A DNA stretch of 64,000 nt from Clytia hemisphaerica (GCA_902728285.1 CACVBU010001358.1:3147978-3211977); one strand, 5' to 3'. Positions 42,395-53,671 are shown, numbered from the stretch's first letter. Program-made: numbers and translations. Notes: generated from the letters alone by a model not told the origin.

Positions 42395-42721
42395 GTGTAT
42401 GCAGCCAGATGCAAGATCCATGACAAGTTGTACGTTGGTCACACAGGAGAAGCCTTGTCAACGCGTTTTTCAAAGCACCGCTACGACATTGGAAAGAGAC
42501 CGAAAAATTCAGAGTTGGCAGAACATTTCCATCGCGACCACTCCTTTGCTGACCTTGAGGTGATGATCCTAGAAAGTGACTTTTCATCCTCCGCAGAAAG
42601 AGAACGAGCCGAAGATAAATGGATGTGCAGACTCCAAACTCTGGCTCCATCAGGTCTCAACAAAGACTGCCACGGATACGCGAAAGAAGTGTACCAGATG
42701 TTCCGTGACGTCAAAAACTGA
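42395..42721 (+). CDS. GIY-YIG endonuclease part, unit 2
   Basis: As in unit 4, but with Glu instead of Val in the KRVTNG segment upstream. Confidence 0.82.
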   Translation: MYAARCKIHDKLYVGHTGEALSTRFSKHRYDIGKRPKNSELAEHFHRDHSFADLEVMILESDFSSSAERERAEDKWMCRLQTLAPSGLNKDCHGYAKEVYQMFRDVKN

Positions 42722-42976
42722 AGAAGTCATTGTAATGCCGTTCTAGCGTCGTTAAATATAATTGTTAAACGTCTTTGTTATTAAAAAAAACTGAAGATGC
42801 TCTAAGGGAGAGCGAAATATTTTAAACCAGTATGTTTTTATTCTGAGCATAAACTTTCGCGATTCGCCCCGTTAAGAATTACATGGAAAGCGGACAGATT
42901 AACAAAAAAGATATATATTCGTAGTAATTATTTATTTTTTAGAAATATTCATTATCATCCATTTTTTCCATTTCAG

Positions 42977-43256
42977 TTACATGCGAACTTGCCTCAAAAA
43001 CCACAAGGCGAACGTGCTCGATAAGATCTCGAAAGATGAAATTAGGTCAGAACTTTCCCTGCGTGGTATTAAGTTTTTGATGGACGATTTGAAGCCTACC
43101 CTTTTAGCAAAACTGGTAGAAGAAATGGCCGGCATCCATCGCTTGCCAGCACTGTTAAGAAACAAAATCGACCCTGATTTTTACAATTTGTTACTACAGA
43201 TAATCGAGATACAGGAGATTATTTACTTAAATGAAGTCCACCGAACCAACGCTAAG
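42977..43256 (+). CDS. Gene exon 1 copy, unit 2
   Basis: Splice sites intact; protein identical to units 3-6. Confidence 0.62.
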
Positions 43257-43411
43257 GTATATAAAATTTAAAAAGAATTGAGCTATTTTAGCCGATGCTG
43301 AGAGCGTAACTACCAAACTAACCACCCGTAATCCTCATGCCATATTGAAGTCCTAAGTACTGACTGCAAAATAAATTAAAAAAGCTGTGTTAAATTCTGA
43401 ATTTTTTAAAG

Positions 43412-43786
43412 GTATTCCGATATCTCAACCAGTCATTTCTTCATTTGGTTGCAATGGAAGAACTAATGCCACTACCCAAAAAGTTGACTACAAGAAAAAC
43501 GCATGGTCAGTACCTGCATTCTTTAACGAGTCACGGTCCAATGAGGTATCGCATCATGTCACTACCATCGACCAATGCAGAGGACGAAGAACGCATTTTC
43601 CATCCATTGAAAAAGGTGGCCGTTACATGCACCAATCACCATCCAGAAAACGTTTTGATGAATCTGTTTGTAAGATACCAAATTCGAGCAAAGTTCACGG
43701 AGGAGGTTTCCTACAAAGAAAACAAAGAGCACGATGTTTACGTCAGTGAAAACAAAGGACTCCTACCGCCATTCAAGCTTTCGTAG
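43412..43786 (+). pseudogene. Truncated gene exon 2, unit 2
   Basis: Stop codon created at the junction with unit 3. Confidence 0.65.
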
Positions 43787-43861
43787 ATATATATACTGTA
43801 ATATGTTTTAAAATTGTTATTGCCTTAAAAAAGAAAAGTGTATTTTCATGAAATAGAATAG

Positions 43862-44301
43862 AATTCCAAACCTTGATTTGGTTCTTGACGACAAGGGTAC
43901 AATCGAAAATGGCGACGAATTGGACGACAAACACGTGACGATCACCTTAAATCTTCTCCAAAAAGACTATCCACATCTGTTCGTTCAACCACCATCACTC
44001 GTCAAAGCAACTGTGCTCGAGTATTGCCCATTCGAAACCATTCAAATAATCAACAATGAATCAAATCATTGGACGCTTCTGTCATCGACGAATGATCGTG
44101 AGACTATACGATAGTCTTAACATGATTCCAAACGCTAAAGACTAAAGACTAAAACTAAAGACTATGGTATATTTGCAATCGCCTACGCTATCGATCTACT
44201 ACTCGGTCACCAACCCAGTGAAATCACGTACGATCAAACAAAAATGCGTCGTCATCTTATCGAATGCTTCGAGAAAGGTGAAATTCGAACATTTCCAAAA
44301 T
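43862..44301 (+). pseudogene. Ulp1-like peptidase relic, unit 3
   Basis: Reads AATGATCGTGAGACT: intermediate between the long form of unit 5 and the short form of the others. This shifts the frame before LYDSL. Confidence 0.66.
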
Positions 44302-45521
44302 ATGCTTGTAGCAAAACTTCTAATACTACAAGCTCATCAGCAAAAAACACCTCTGAATGGAAAATGCCGAGAAGATCACAACGCATCAGAGAAAAAACAG
44401 TCATTCAAGCAGATTTAAAACTTTCAAATCGTTTTGTGCTTCCGTCAACAGATCGAGCTGTCCAACAAGTGCCGAGAAAATCGAACGACAATACATCACG
44501 TACACAAACATCTGAAATCGTCCACAATCTGTCAAGCCACAAACTTTCTACTGCCGAATTATCATTGCTGGAAAGGGGGCTCAATTTCTGTCCATCGTCA
44601 CCATCACCAGATCCTGAACAGCTGCTGGATGGCGTACACGCGTATTGCCGAAAACAACGATTGAGATATCAATTTCGAAACCTGGTAGATGAACATGACG
44701 AAAAGTCTACCAACCCCGAGAATGCGTGTGAAGAGACCGAACGCTGCCAAATGAAATCAACGTACCGCAATCCATACTATGATCCAGCCGATGATAGTGA
44801 ATGCCCGAATCTCGAGAAGTATCTTTCCTGTATCAAGTCGGATATTGTGAAGCTGCTTGCTGATGATTCCAAACGGCCGAAAAGCAACATCACAAGGGAA
44901 GAGCAAAATTCTCTCGAAAAACTCTCCAGGGACCGCAACATCAACGTTCAAAAAGCAGATAAAGGTGGGAAAATTGTCGTGATGAACAGGACTGACTACA
45001 TCGTAGCCTGCAATGATCAACTCGAGAATAAACATTTCTATGGACAGCTTGATACTGATTCAAATCAGAATTACGCAGACACCATACGAAAGGAGATTGA
45101 CAATCTTAAATCGAAATCCAAAATCACCGATAAAGAACACATCGTATTAACTGAACATTTATCAAATCCACGAACACCAGTATTTTATGGCTTGCCAAAA
45201 TTACACAAAAACTTTTCGAAATTCCCGCCTCTAAGACCTATTGTCTCCGGCTTCTTATCCTGCAGTATCCGACTCTCAGAATTCCTTGACGGCTTCCTGA
45301 AATACCAAGCGCAAAAAAAGAATTCTTACATTCGCGACACAAAAGACTTCCTTGTAAGACTAGCCGATCTTTCATCGCTTCCTTCGAACACCATACTCGT
45401 TACAATGGATGTTGCTTCGCTGTACACCAACATCGATCACGAAGAAGGAGCAAATGCCTGCTTTGATCATCTGGAACAACGCAACAATAAATCGATCAGC
45501 TCATCTTATCTAAAAAGCTGA
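44244..45521 (+). pseudogene. Penelope-like RT, unit 3, frameshift before catalytic site
   Basis: Same one-base loss as unit 2 (CTAAAAAGCTG at about 45512). Confidence 0.88.
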
Positions 45522-45592
45522 TACTTCTGGTACTACGGTCAAACGTATTCCGATTTGGGAGCAACATCTACCACCAAATCAAAGGAACCGCG

Positions 45593-46009
45593 ATGGGTAC
45601 TCCAATGGCTCCAAACTACGCAAACCTCTTCATGACATCATTAGAGACGAAAATGCTTAACGAATATTACGAACTCACCAAGCTCAGACCCCTCGTTTGG
45701 TACCGCTATATCGACGATATCTTCTTCATCTGGACCCATGGCAACGAGTCACTGAATCAGTTTATCGATTTTTGCAATAACTTTTCGAAAAGCCGCAAAA
45801 TGAAATCAACCATTCAATACGAGACGCATCAATCAACTGACTCGGTAAATTTCCTGGACGTCGAGGTTCGTTTTCGTGACAGCACCATCCAAAGCAACAG
45901 ATGCACACTTATACCTCAATGCCAAATCTTATCATCCAAACCATGTCATCAGAAACATCCCGAAGGGACAATTCATCAGAATCCGTCGAATTTGTACGAA
46001 CGTAGCTGA
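45593..46009 (+). pseudogene. Penelope-like RT catalytic half, unit 3
   Basis: Continuation with MGTPMAPNYANLF and RYIDDIFF. Confidence 0.85.
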
Positions 46010-46225
46010 CTACATCAACCATGGCAAACAACTCCTTCAGTACTTTCTGAAAATCGCCAACAAAATCGTGCGAAATGATATCTTGGAAAGACCACCACGT
46101 CAAACACCACGAAACCGTGTGGTAAATGCAAGCTATGCCCGAACATTGTCACCCAGTCGGAAATCACTTACAATGGTATCACTAAACGTGAAACCAATGG
46201 TGGTAGCTGCAAAACGAAGAACGTT

Positions 46226-46552
46226 GTGTATGCAGCCAGATGCAAGATCCATGACAAGTTGTACGTTGGTCACACAGGAGAAGCCTTGTCAACGCGTTTT
46301 TCAAAGCACCGCTACGACATTGGAAAGAGACCGAAAAATTCAGAGTTGGCAGAACATTTCCATCGCGACCACTCCTTTGCTGACCTTGAGGTGATGATCC
46401 TAGAAAGTGACTTTTCATCCTCCGCAGAAAGAGAACGAGCCGAAGATAAATGGATGTGCAGACTCCAAACTCTGACTCCATCAGGTCTCAACAAAGACTG
46501 CCACGGATACGCGAAAGAAGTGTACCAGATGTTCCGTGACGTCAAAAACTGA
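46226..46552 (+). CDS. GIY-YIG endonuclease part, unit 3
   Basis: Intact; Thr for Ala near LQTLTPSG. Confidence 0.82.
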   Translation: MYAARCKIHDKLYVGHTGEALSTRFSKHRYDIGKRPKNSELAEHFHRDHSFADLEVMILESDFSSSAERERAEDKWMCRLQTLTPSGLNKDCHGYAKEVYQMFRDVKN

Positions 46553-46807
46553 AGAAGTCATTGTAATGCCGTTCTAGCGTCGTTAAATATAATTGTTAAA
46601 CGTCTTTGTTATTAAAAAAAACTGAAGATGCTCTAAGGGAGAGCGAAATATTTTAAACCAGTATGTTTTTATTCTGAGCATAAACTTTCGCGATTCGCCC
46701 CGTTAAGAATTACATGGAAAGCGGACAGATTAACAAAAAAGATATATATTCGTAGTAATTATTTATTTTTTAGAAATATTCATTATCATCCATTTTTTCC
46801 ATTTCAG

Positions 46808-47087
46808 TTACATGCGAACTTGCCTCAAAAACCACAAGGCGAACGTGCTCGATAAGATCTCGAAAGATGAAATTAGGTCAGAACTTTCCCTGCGTGGTAT
46901 TAAGTTTTTGATGGACGATTTGAAGCCTACCCTTTTAGCAAAACTGGTAGAAGAAATGGCCGGCATCCATCGCTTGCCAGCACTGTTAAGAAACAAAATC
47001 GACCCTGATTTTTACAATTTGTTACTACAGATAATCGAGATACAGGAGATTATTTACTTAAATGAAGTCCACCGAACCAACGCTAAG
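46808..47087 (+). CDS. Gene exon 1 copy, unit 3
   Basis: Splice sites intact. Confidence 0.62.
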
Positions 47088-47242
47088 GTATATAAAATTT
47101 AAAAAGAATTGAGCTATTTTAGCCGATGCTGAGAGCGTAACTACCAAACTAACCACCCGTAATCCTCATGCCATATTGAAGTCCTAAGTACTGACTGCAA
47201 AATAAATTAAAAAAGCTGTGTTAAATTCTGAATTTTTTAAAG

Positions 47243-47617
47243 GTATTCCGATATCTCAACCAGTCATTTCTTCATTTGGTTGCAATGGAAGAACTAATGC
47301 CACTACCCAAAAAGTTGACTACAAGAAAAACGCATGGTCAGTACCTGCATTCTTTAACGAGTCACGGTCCAATGAGGTATCGCATCATGTCACTACCATC
47401 GACCAATGCAGAGGACGAAGAACGCATTTTCCATCCATTGAAAAAGGTGGCCGTTACATGCACCAATCACCATCCAGAAAACGTTTTGATGAATCTGTTT
47501 GTAAGATACCAAATTCGAGCAAAGTTCACGGAGGAGGTTTCCTACAAAGAAAACAAAGAGCACGATGTTTACGTCAGTGAAAACAAAGGACTCCTACCAC
47601 CATTCAAGCTTTCGTAG
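47243..47617 (+). pseudogene. Truncated gene exon 2, unit 3
   Basis: Stop codon created at the junction with unit 4. Confidence 0.65.
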
Positions 47618-47692
47618 ATATATATACTGTAATATGTTTTAAAATTGTTATTGCCTTAAAAAAGAAAAGTGTATTTTCATGAAATAGAATAG

Positions 47693-48127
47693 AATTCCAA
47701 ACCTTGATTTGGTTCTTGACGACAAGGGTACAATCGAAAATGGCGACGAATTGGACGACAAACACGTGACGATCACCTTAAATCTTCTCCAAAAAGACTA
47801 TCCACATCTGTTCGTTCAACCACCATCACTCGTCAAAGCAACTGTGCTCGAGTATTGCCCATTCGAAACCATTCAAATAATCAACAATGAATCAAATCAT
47901 TGGACGCTTCTGTCATCGACGAATGAGAGACTATACGATAGTCTTAACATGATTCCAAACGCTAAAGACTAAAGACTAAAACTAAAGACTATGGTATATT
48001 TGCAATCGCCTACGCTATCGATCTACTACTCGGTCACCAACCCAGTGAAATCACGTACGATCAAACAAAAATGCGTCGTCATCTTATCGAATGCTTCGAG
48101 AAAGGTGAAATTCGAACATTTCCAAAA
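47693..48127 (+). pseudogene. Ulp1-like peptidase relic, unit 4
   Basis: Short deletion variant AATGAGAGACT. Confidence 0.68.
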
Positions 48128-49837
48128 TATGCTTGTAGCAAAACTTCTAATACTACAAGCTCATCAGCAAAAAACACCTCTGAATGGAAAATGCCGAGAA
48201 GATCACAACGCATCAGAGAAAAAACAGTCATTCAAGCAGATTTAAAACTTTCAAATCGTTTTGTGCTTCCGTCAACAGATCGAGCTGTCCAACAAGTGCC
48301 GAGAAAATCGAACGACAATACATCACGTACACAAACATCTGAAATCGTCCACAATCTGTCAAGCCACAAACTTTCTACTGCCGAATTATCATTGCTGGAA
48401 AGGGGGCTCAATTTCTGTCCATCGTCACCATCACCAGATCCTGAACAGCTGCTGGATGGCGTACACGCGTATTGCCGAAAACAACGATTGAGATATCAAT
48501 TTCGAAACCTGGTAGATGAACATGACGAAAAGTCTACCAACCCCGAGAATGCGTGTGAAGAGACCGAACGCTGCCAAATGAAATCAACGTACCGCAATCC
48601 ATACTATGATCCAGCCGATGATAGTGAATGCCCGAATCTCGAGAAGTATCTTTCCTGTATCAAGTCGGATATTGTGAAGCTGCTTGCTGATGATTCCAAA
48701 CGGCCGAAAAGCAACATCACAAGGGAAGAGCAAAATTCTCTCGAAAAACTCTCCAGGGACCGCAACATCAACGTTCAAAAAGCAGATAAAGGTGGGAAAA
48801 TTGTCGTGATGAACAGGACTGACTACATCGTAGCCTGCAATGATCAACTCGAGAATAAACATTTCTATGGACAGCTTGATACTGATTCAAATCAGAATTA
48901 CGCAGACACCATACGAAAGGAGATTGACAATCTTAAATCGAAATCCAAAATCACCGATAAAGAACACATCGTATTAACTGAACATTTATCAAATCCACGA
49001 ACACCAGTATTTTATGGCTTGCCAAAATTACACAAAAACTTTTCGAAATTCCCGCCTCTAAGACCTATTGTCTCCGGCTTCTTATCCTGCAGTATCCGAC
49101 TCTCAGAATTCCTTGACGGCTTCCTGAAATACCAAGCGCAAAAAAAGAATTCTTACATTCGCGACACAAAAGACTTCCTTGTAAGACTAGCCGATCTTTC
49201 ATCGCTTCCTTCGAACACCATACTCGTTACAATGGATGTTGCTTCGCTGTACACCAACATCGATCACGAAGAAGGAGCAAATGCCTGCTTTGATCATCTG
49301 GAACAACGCAACAATAAATCGATCAGCTCATCTTATCTAAGAAAGCTGATACTTCTGGTACTACGGTCAAACGTATTCCGATTTGGGAGCAACATCTACC
49401 ACCAAATCAAAGGAACCGCGATGGGTACTCCAATGGCTCCAAACTACGCAAACCTCTTCATGACATCATTAGAGACGAAAATGCTTAACGAATATTACGA
49501 ACTCACCAAGCTCAGACCCCTCGTTTGGTACCGCTATATCGACGATATCTTCTTCATCTGGACCCATGGCAACGAGTCACTGAATCAGTTTATCGATTTT
49601 TGCAATAACTTTTCGAAAAGCCGCAAAATGAAATCAACCATTCAATACGAGACGCATCAATCAACTGACTCGGTAAATTTCCTGGACGTCGAGGTTCGTT
49701 TTCGTGACAGCACCATCCAAAGCAACAGATGCACACTTATACCTCAATGCCAAATCTTATCATCCAAACCATGTCATCAGAAACATCCCGAAGGGACAAT
49801 TCATCAGAATCCGTCGAATTTGTACGAACGTAGCTGA
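48071..49837 (+). CDS. Penelope-like element reverse transcriptase, unit 4 (588 codons)
   Basis: The longest intact form of the RT. The first 25 residues are the end of the peptidase-like domain (ECFEKGEIRTFPK). Then come a basic linker and the Penelope N-terminal block (VHNLSSHKLSTAELSLLERG), KADKGGKIVVM, FYGLPKLHK (about 315), LRPIVSG, the catalytic MDVASLYTNID (about 385), GTAMGTPMAPNYANLF and RYIDDIFFIW (about 488-497, the YxDD box), and VNFLDVEV. The frame leaves the true Penelope frame soon after VNFLDVEVRF; HLYLNAKSYHPNHVI continues in the next frame. This shift is in all six units. All catalytic aspartates are present. No start near a promoter is identifiable; the ATG is simply the first in frame. 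Confidence 0.92.
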   Translation: MRRHLIECFEKGEIRTFPKYACSKTSNTTSSSAKNTSEWKMPRRSQRIREKTVIQADLKLSNRFVLPSTDRAVQQVPRKSNDNTSRTQTSEIVHNLSSHKLSTAELSLLERGLNFCPSSPSPDPEQLLDGVHAYCRKQRLRYQFRNLVDEHDEKSTNPENACEETERCQMKSTYRNPYYDPADDSECPNLEKYLSCIKSDIVKLLADDSKRPKSNITREEQNSLEKLSRDRNINVQKADKGGKIVVMNRTDYIVACNDQLENKHFYGQLDTDSNQNYADTIRKEIDNLKSKSKITDKEHIVLTEHLSNPRTPVFYGLPKLHKNFSKFPPLRPIVSGFLSCSIRLSEFLDGFLKYQAQKKNSYIRDTKDFLVRLADLSSLPSNTILVTMDVASLYTNIDHEEGANACFDHLEQRNNKSISSSYLRKLILLVLRSNVFRFGSNIYHQIKGTAMGTPMAPNYANLFMTSLETKMLNEYYELTKLRPLVWYRYIDDIFFIWTHGNESLNQFIDFCNNFSKSRKMKSTIQYETHQSTDSVNFLDVEVRFRDSTIQSNRCTLIPQCQILSSKPCHQKHPEGTIHQNPSNLYERS

Positions 49838-50021
49838 CTACATCAACCATGGCAAACAACTCCTTCAGTACTTTCTGAAAATCGCCAACAAAATCGTGCG
49901 AAATGATATCTTGGAAAGACCACCACGTCAAACACCACGAAACCGTGTGGTAAATGCAAGCTATGCCCGAACATTGTCACCCAGTCGGAAATCACTTACA
50001 ATGGTATCACTAAACGTGTAA
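49704..50021 (+). pseudogene. Penelope RT-to-endonuclease linker, frame-shifted, unit 4
   Basis: Carries ATDAHLYLNAKSYHPNHVI and KGQFIRIRRICTNVADYI, the conserved region after the RT core, in a different frame from both neighbours. A second shared frameshift (near PPRQ) leads into the zinc-binding KPCGKCKLCP and the endonuclease frame. The same segment exists at the equivalent place in every unit. Confidence 0.75.
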
Positions 50022-50053
50022 CCAATGGTGGTAGCTGCAAAACGAAGAACGTT

Positions 50054-50380
50054 GTGTATGCAGCCAGATGCAAGATCCATGACAAGTTGTACGTTGGTCA
50101 CACAGGAGAAGCCTTGTCAACGCGTTTTTCAAAGCACCGCTACGACATTGGAAAGAGACCGAAAAATTCAGAGTTGGCAGAACATTTCCATCGCGACCAC
50201 TCCTTTGCTGACCTTGAGGTGATGATCCTAGAAAGTGACTTTTCATCCTCCGCAGAAAGAGAACGAGCCGAAGATAAATGGATGTGCAGACTCCAAACTC
50301 TGGCTCCATCAGGTCTCAACAAAGACTGCCACGGATACGCGAAAGAAGTGTACCAGATGTTCCGTGACGTCAAAAACTGA
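50054..50380 (+). CDS. GIY-YIG endonuclease domain of the Penelope element, unit 4
   Basis: C-terminal nuclease that nicks target DNA. It reads VYAARC then KLYVGHTGEALSTRFSKHRYDI, with the GIY-YIG core altered as usual in Penelope (VVY...YVG), then the Arg and His positions and a conserved Glu in the helix. The open frame continues upstream past 49930 through the CxxC motif KPCGKCKLCP, so the natural protein would be a fusion with the RT. The stop at 50380 is followed by the element 3' end and then gene intron sequence. Confidence 0.85.
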   Translation: MYAARCKIHDKLYVGHTGEALSTRFSKHRYDIGKRPKNSELAEHFHRDHSFADLEVMILESDFSSSAERERAEDKWMCRLQTLAPSGLNKDCHGYAKEVYQMFRDVKN

Positions 50381-50635
50381 AGAAGTCATTGTAATGCCGT
50401 TCTAGCGTCGTTAAATATAATTGTTAAACGTCTTTGTTATTCAAAAAAACTGAAGATGCTCTAAGGGAGAGCGAAATATTTTAAACCAGTATGTTTTTAT
50501 TCTGAGCATAAACTTTCGCGATTCGCCCCGTTAAGAATTACATGGAAAGCGGACAGATTAACAAAAAAGATATATATTCGTAGTAATTATTTATTTTTTA
50601 GAAATATTCATTATCATCCATTTTTTCCATTTCAG

Positions 50636-50915
50636 TTACATGCGAACTTGCCTCAAAAACCACAAGGCGAACGTGCTCGATAAGATCTCGAAAGATGAAA
50701 TTAGGTCAGAACTTTCCCTGCGTGGTATTAAGTTTTTGATGGACGATTTGAAGCCTACCCTTTTAGCAAAACTGGTAGAAGAAATGGCCGGCATCCATCG
50801 CTTGCCAGCACTGTTAAGAAACAAAATCGACCCTGATTTTTACAATTTGTTACTACAGATAATCGAGATACAGGAGATTATTTACTTAAATGAAGTCCAC
50901 CGAACCAACGCTAAG
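50636..50915 (+). CDS. Gene exon 1 copy, unit 4
   Basis: Splice sites intact. Confidence 0.62.
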
Positions 50916-51070
50916 GTATATAAAATTTAAAAAGAATTGAGCTATTTTAGCCGATGCTGAGAGCGTAACTACCAAACTAACCACCCGTAATCCTCATGCC
51001 ATATTGAAGTCCTAAGTACTGACTGCAAAATAAATTAAAAAAGCTGTGTTAAATTCTGAATTTTTTAAAG

Positions 51071-51445
51071 GTATTCCGATATCTCAACCAGTCATTTCTT
51101 CATTTGGTTGCAATGGAAGAACTAATGCCACTACCCAAAAAGTTGACTACAAGAAAAACGCATGGTCAGTACCTGCATTCTTTAACGAGTCACGGTCCAA
51201 TGAGGTATCGCATCATGTCACTACCATCGACCAATGCAGAGGACGAAGAACGCATTTTCCATCCATTGAAAAAGGTGGCCGTTACATGCACCAATCACCA
51301 TCCAGAAAACGTTTTGATGAATCTGTTTGTAAGATACCAAATTCGAGCAAAGTTCACGGAGGAGGTTTCCTACAAAGAAAACAAAGAGCACGATGTTTAC
51401 GTCAGTGAAAACAAAGGACTCCTACCGCCATTCAAGCTTTCGTAG
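51071..51445 (+). pseudogene. Truncated gene exon 2, unit 4
   Basis: Stop codon created at the junction with unit 5. Confidence 0.65.
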
Positions 51446-51520
51446 ATATATATACTGTAATATGTTTTAAAATTGTTATTGCCTTAAAAAAGAAAAGTGT
51501 ATTTTCATGAAATAGAATAG

Positions 51521-51961
51521 AATTCCAAACCTTGATTTGGTTCTTGACGACAAGGGTACAATCGAAAATGGCGACGAATTGGACGACAAACACGTGACGA
51601 TCACCTTAAATCTTCTCCAAAAAGACTATCCACATCTGTTCGTTCAACCACCATCACTCGTCAAAGCAACTGTGCTCGAGTATTGCCCATTCGAAACCAT
51701 TCAAATAATCAACAATGAATCAAATCATTGGACGCTTCTGTCATCGACGAATGGTATCGTGAGACTATACGATAGTCTTAACATGATTCCAAACGCTAAA
51801 GACTAAAGACTAAAACTAAAGACTATGGTATATTTGCAATCGCCTACGCTATCGATCTACTACTCGGTCACCAACCCAGTGAAATCACGTACGATCAAAC
51901 AAAAATGCGTCGTCATCTTATCGAATGCTTCGAGAAAGGTGAAATTCGAACATTTCCAAAA
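51521..51961 (+). pseudogene. Ulp1/C48-like cysteine peptidase relic, best-preserved copy (unit 5)
   Basis: Upstream of the RT and in frame with it at its C-terminal end. Recognisable parts in order: LDDKHVTITLNLLQKDYPHL (like the substrate-gripping start of Ulp1 domains), ETIQIINNESNHWTLLSS with the catalytic His in NHW, then RLYDSL with the catalytic Asp. After a short frame break in a CTAAAGA-type repeat comes DYGIFAIAYAIDLLLG, where family members have DCG; the catalytic Cys is Tyr here in all units. Then MRRHLIECFEKGEIRTFP. This copy alone keeps TNGIVRLYDSL in frame. AG before AATTCC could be a splice acceptor. Such a peptidase could process SUMO or polyproteins; here it is dead. Confidence 0.7.
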
Positions 51962-53671
51962 TATGCTTGTAGCAAAACTTCTAATACTACAAGCTCATCA
52001 GCAAAAAACACCTCTGAATGGAAAATGCCGAGAAGATCACAACGCATCAGAGAAAAAACAGTCATTCAAGCAGATTTAAAACTTTCAAATCGTTTTGTGC
52101 TTCCGTCAACAGATCGAGCTGTCCAACAAGTGCCGAGAAAATCGAACGACAATACATCACGTACACAAACATCTGAAATCGTCCACAATCTGTCAAGCCA
52201 CAAACTTTCTACTGCCGAATTATCATTGCTGGAAAGGGGGCTCAATTTCTGTCCATCGTCACCATCACCAGATCCTGAACAGCTGCTGGATGGCGTACAC
52301 GCGTATTGCCGAAAACAACGATTGAGATATCAATTTCGAAACCTGGTAGATGAACATGACGAAAAGTCTACCAACCCCGAGAATGCGTGTGAAGAGACCG
52401 AACGCTGCCAAATGAAATCAACGTACCGCAATCCATACTATGATCCAGCCGATGATAGTGAATGCCCGAATCTCGAGAAGTATCTTTCCTGTATCAAGTC
52501 GGATATTGTGAAGCTGCTTGCTGATGATTCCAAACGGCCGAAAAGCAACATCACAAGGGAAGAGCAAAATTCTCTCGAAAAACTCTCCAGGGACCGCAAC
52601 ATCAACGTTCAAAAAGCAGATAAAGGTGGGAAAATTGTCGTGATGAACAGGACTGACTACATCGTAGCCTGCAATGATCAACTCGAGAATAAACATTTCT
52701 ATGGACAGCTTGATACTGATTCAAATCAGAATTACGCAGACACCATACGAAAGGAGATTGACAATCTTAAATCGAAATCCAAAATCACCGATAAAGAACA
52801 CATCGTATTAACTGAACATTTATCAAATCCACGAACACCAGTATTTTATGGCTTGCCAAAATTACACAAAAACTTTTCGAAATTCCCGCCTCTAAGACCT
52901 ATTGTCTCCGGCTTCTTATCCTGCAGTATCCGACTCTCAGAATTCCTTGACGGCTTCCTGAAATACCAAGCGCAAAAAAAGAATTCTTACATTCGCGACA
53001 CAAAAGACTTCCTTGTAAGACTAGCCGATCTTTCATCGCTTCCTTCGAACACCATACTCGTTACAATGGATGTTGCTTCGCTGTACACCAACATCGATCA
53101 CGAAGAAGGAGCAAATGCCTGCTTTGATCATCTGGAACAACGCAACAATAAATCGATCAGCTCATCTTATCTAAAAAAGCTGATACTTCTGGTACTACGG
53201 TCAAACGTATTCCGATTTGGGAGCAACATCTACCACCAAATCAAAGGAACCGCGATGGGTACTCCAATGGCTCCAAACTACGCAAACCTCTTCATGACAT
53301 CATTAGAGACGAAAATGCTTAACGAATATTACGAACTCACCAAGCTCAGACCCCTCGTTTGGTACCGCTATATCGACGATATCTTCTTCATCTGGACCCA
53401 TGGCAACGAGTCACTGAATCAGTTTATCGATTTTTGCAATAACTTTTCGAAAAGCCGCAAAATGAAATCAACCATTCAATACGAGACGCATCAATCAACT
53501 GACTCGGTAAATTTCCTGGACGTCGAGGTTCGTTTTCGTGACAGCACCATCCAAAGCAACAGATGCACACTTATACCTCAATGCCAAATCTTATCATCCA
53601 AACCATGTCATCAGAAACATCCCGAAGGGACAATTCATCAGAATCCGTCGAATTTGTACGAACGTAGCTGA
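51905..53671 (+). CDS. Penelope-like RT, unit 5 (588 codons)
   Basis: Intact like unit 4, but with Lys-Lys for Arg-Lys in SSSYLKKLIL: the odd-type run of A has one base more than in units 2 and 3, which restores the frame. Confidence 0.92.
   Translation: MRRHLIECFEKGEIRTFPKYACSKTSNTTSSSAKNTSEWKMPRRSQRIREKTVIQADLKLSNRFVLPSTDRAVQQVPRKSNDNTSRTQTSEIVHNLSSHKLSTAELSLLERGLNFCPSSPSPDPEQLLDGVHAYCRKQRLRYQFRNLVDEHDEKSTNPENACEETERCQMKSTYRNPYYDPADDSECPNLEKYLSCIKSDIVKLLADDSKRPKSNITREEQNSLEKLSRDRNINVQKADKGGKIVVMNRTDYIVACNDQLENKHFYGQLDTDSNQNYADTIRKEIDNLKSKSKITDKEHIVLTEHLSNPRTPVFYGLPKLHKNFSKFPPLRPIVSGFLSCSIRLSEFLDGFLKYQAQKKNSYIRDTKDFLVRLADLSSLPSNTILVTMDVASLYTNIDHEEGANACFDHLEQRNNKSISSSYLKKLILLVLRSNVFRFGSNIYHQIKGTAMGTPMAPNYANLFMTSLETKMLNEYYELTKLRPLVWYRYIDDIFFIWTHGNESLNQFIDFCNNFSKSRKMKSTIQYETHQSTDSVNFLDVEVRFRDSTIQSNRCTLIPQCQILSSKPCHQKHPEGTIHQNPSNLYERS

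Larger units (their letters stand above)
39956..43782 (+). repeat. Array unit 2
   Basis: 3,827 bp. Even-type at both diagnostic sites (CTCTGGCTCC, CCTACCGCC). Confidence 0.95.
43783..47613 (+). repeat. Array unit 3
   Basis: 3,831 bp, odd-type bases at the diagnostic sites. Shares with unit 5 part of an extra segment (TCGTGAGACT) in the peptidase region. Confidence 0.95.
47614..51441 (+). repeat. Array unit 4
   Basis: 3,828 bp, even-type bases. Shares TTATTCAAAAAAAC after the endonuclease with unit 6 only. Confidence 0.95.
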
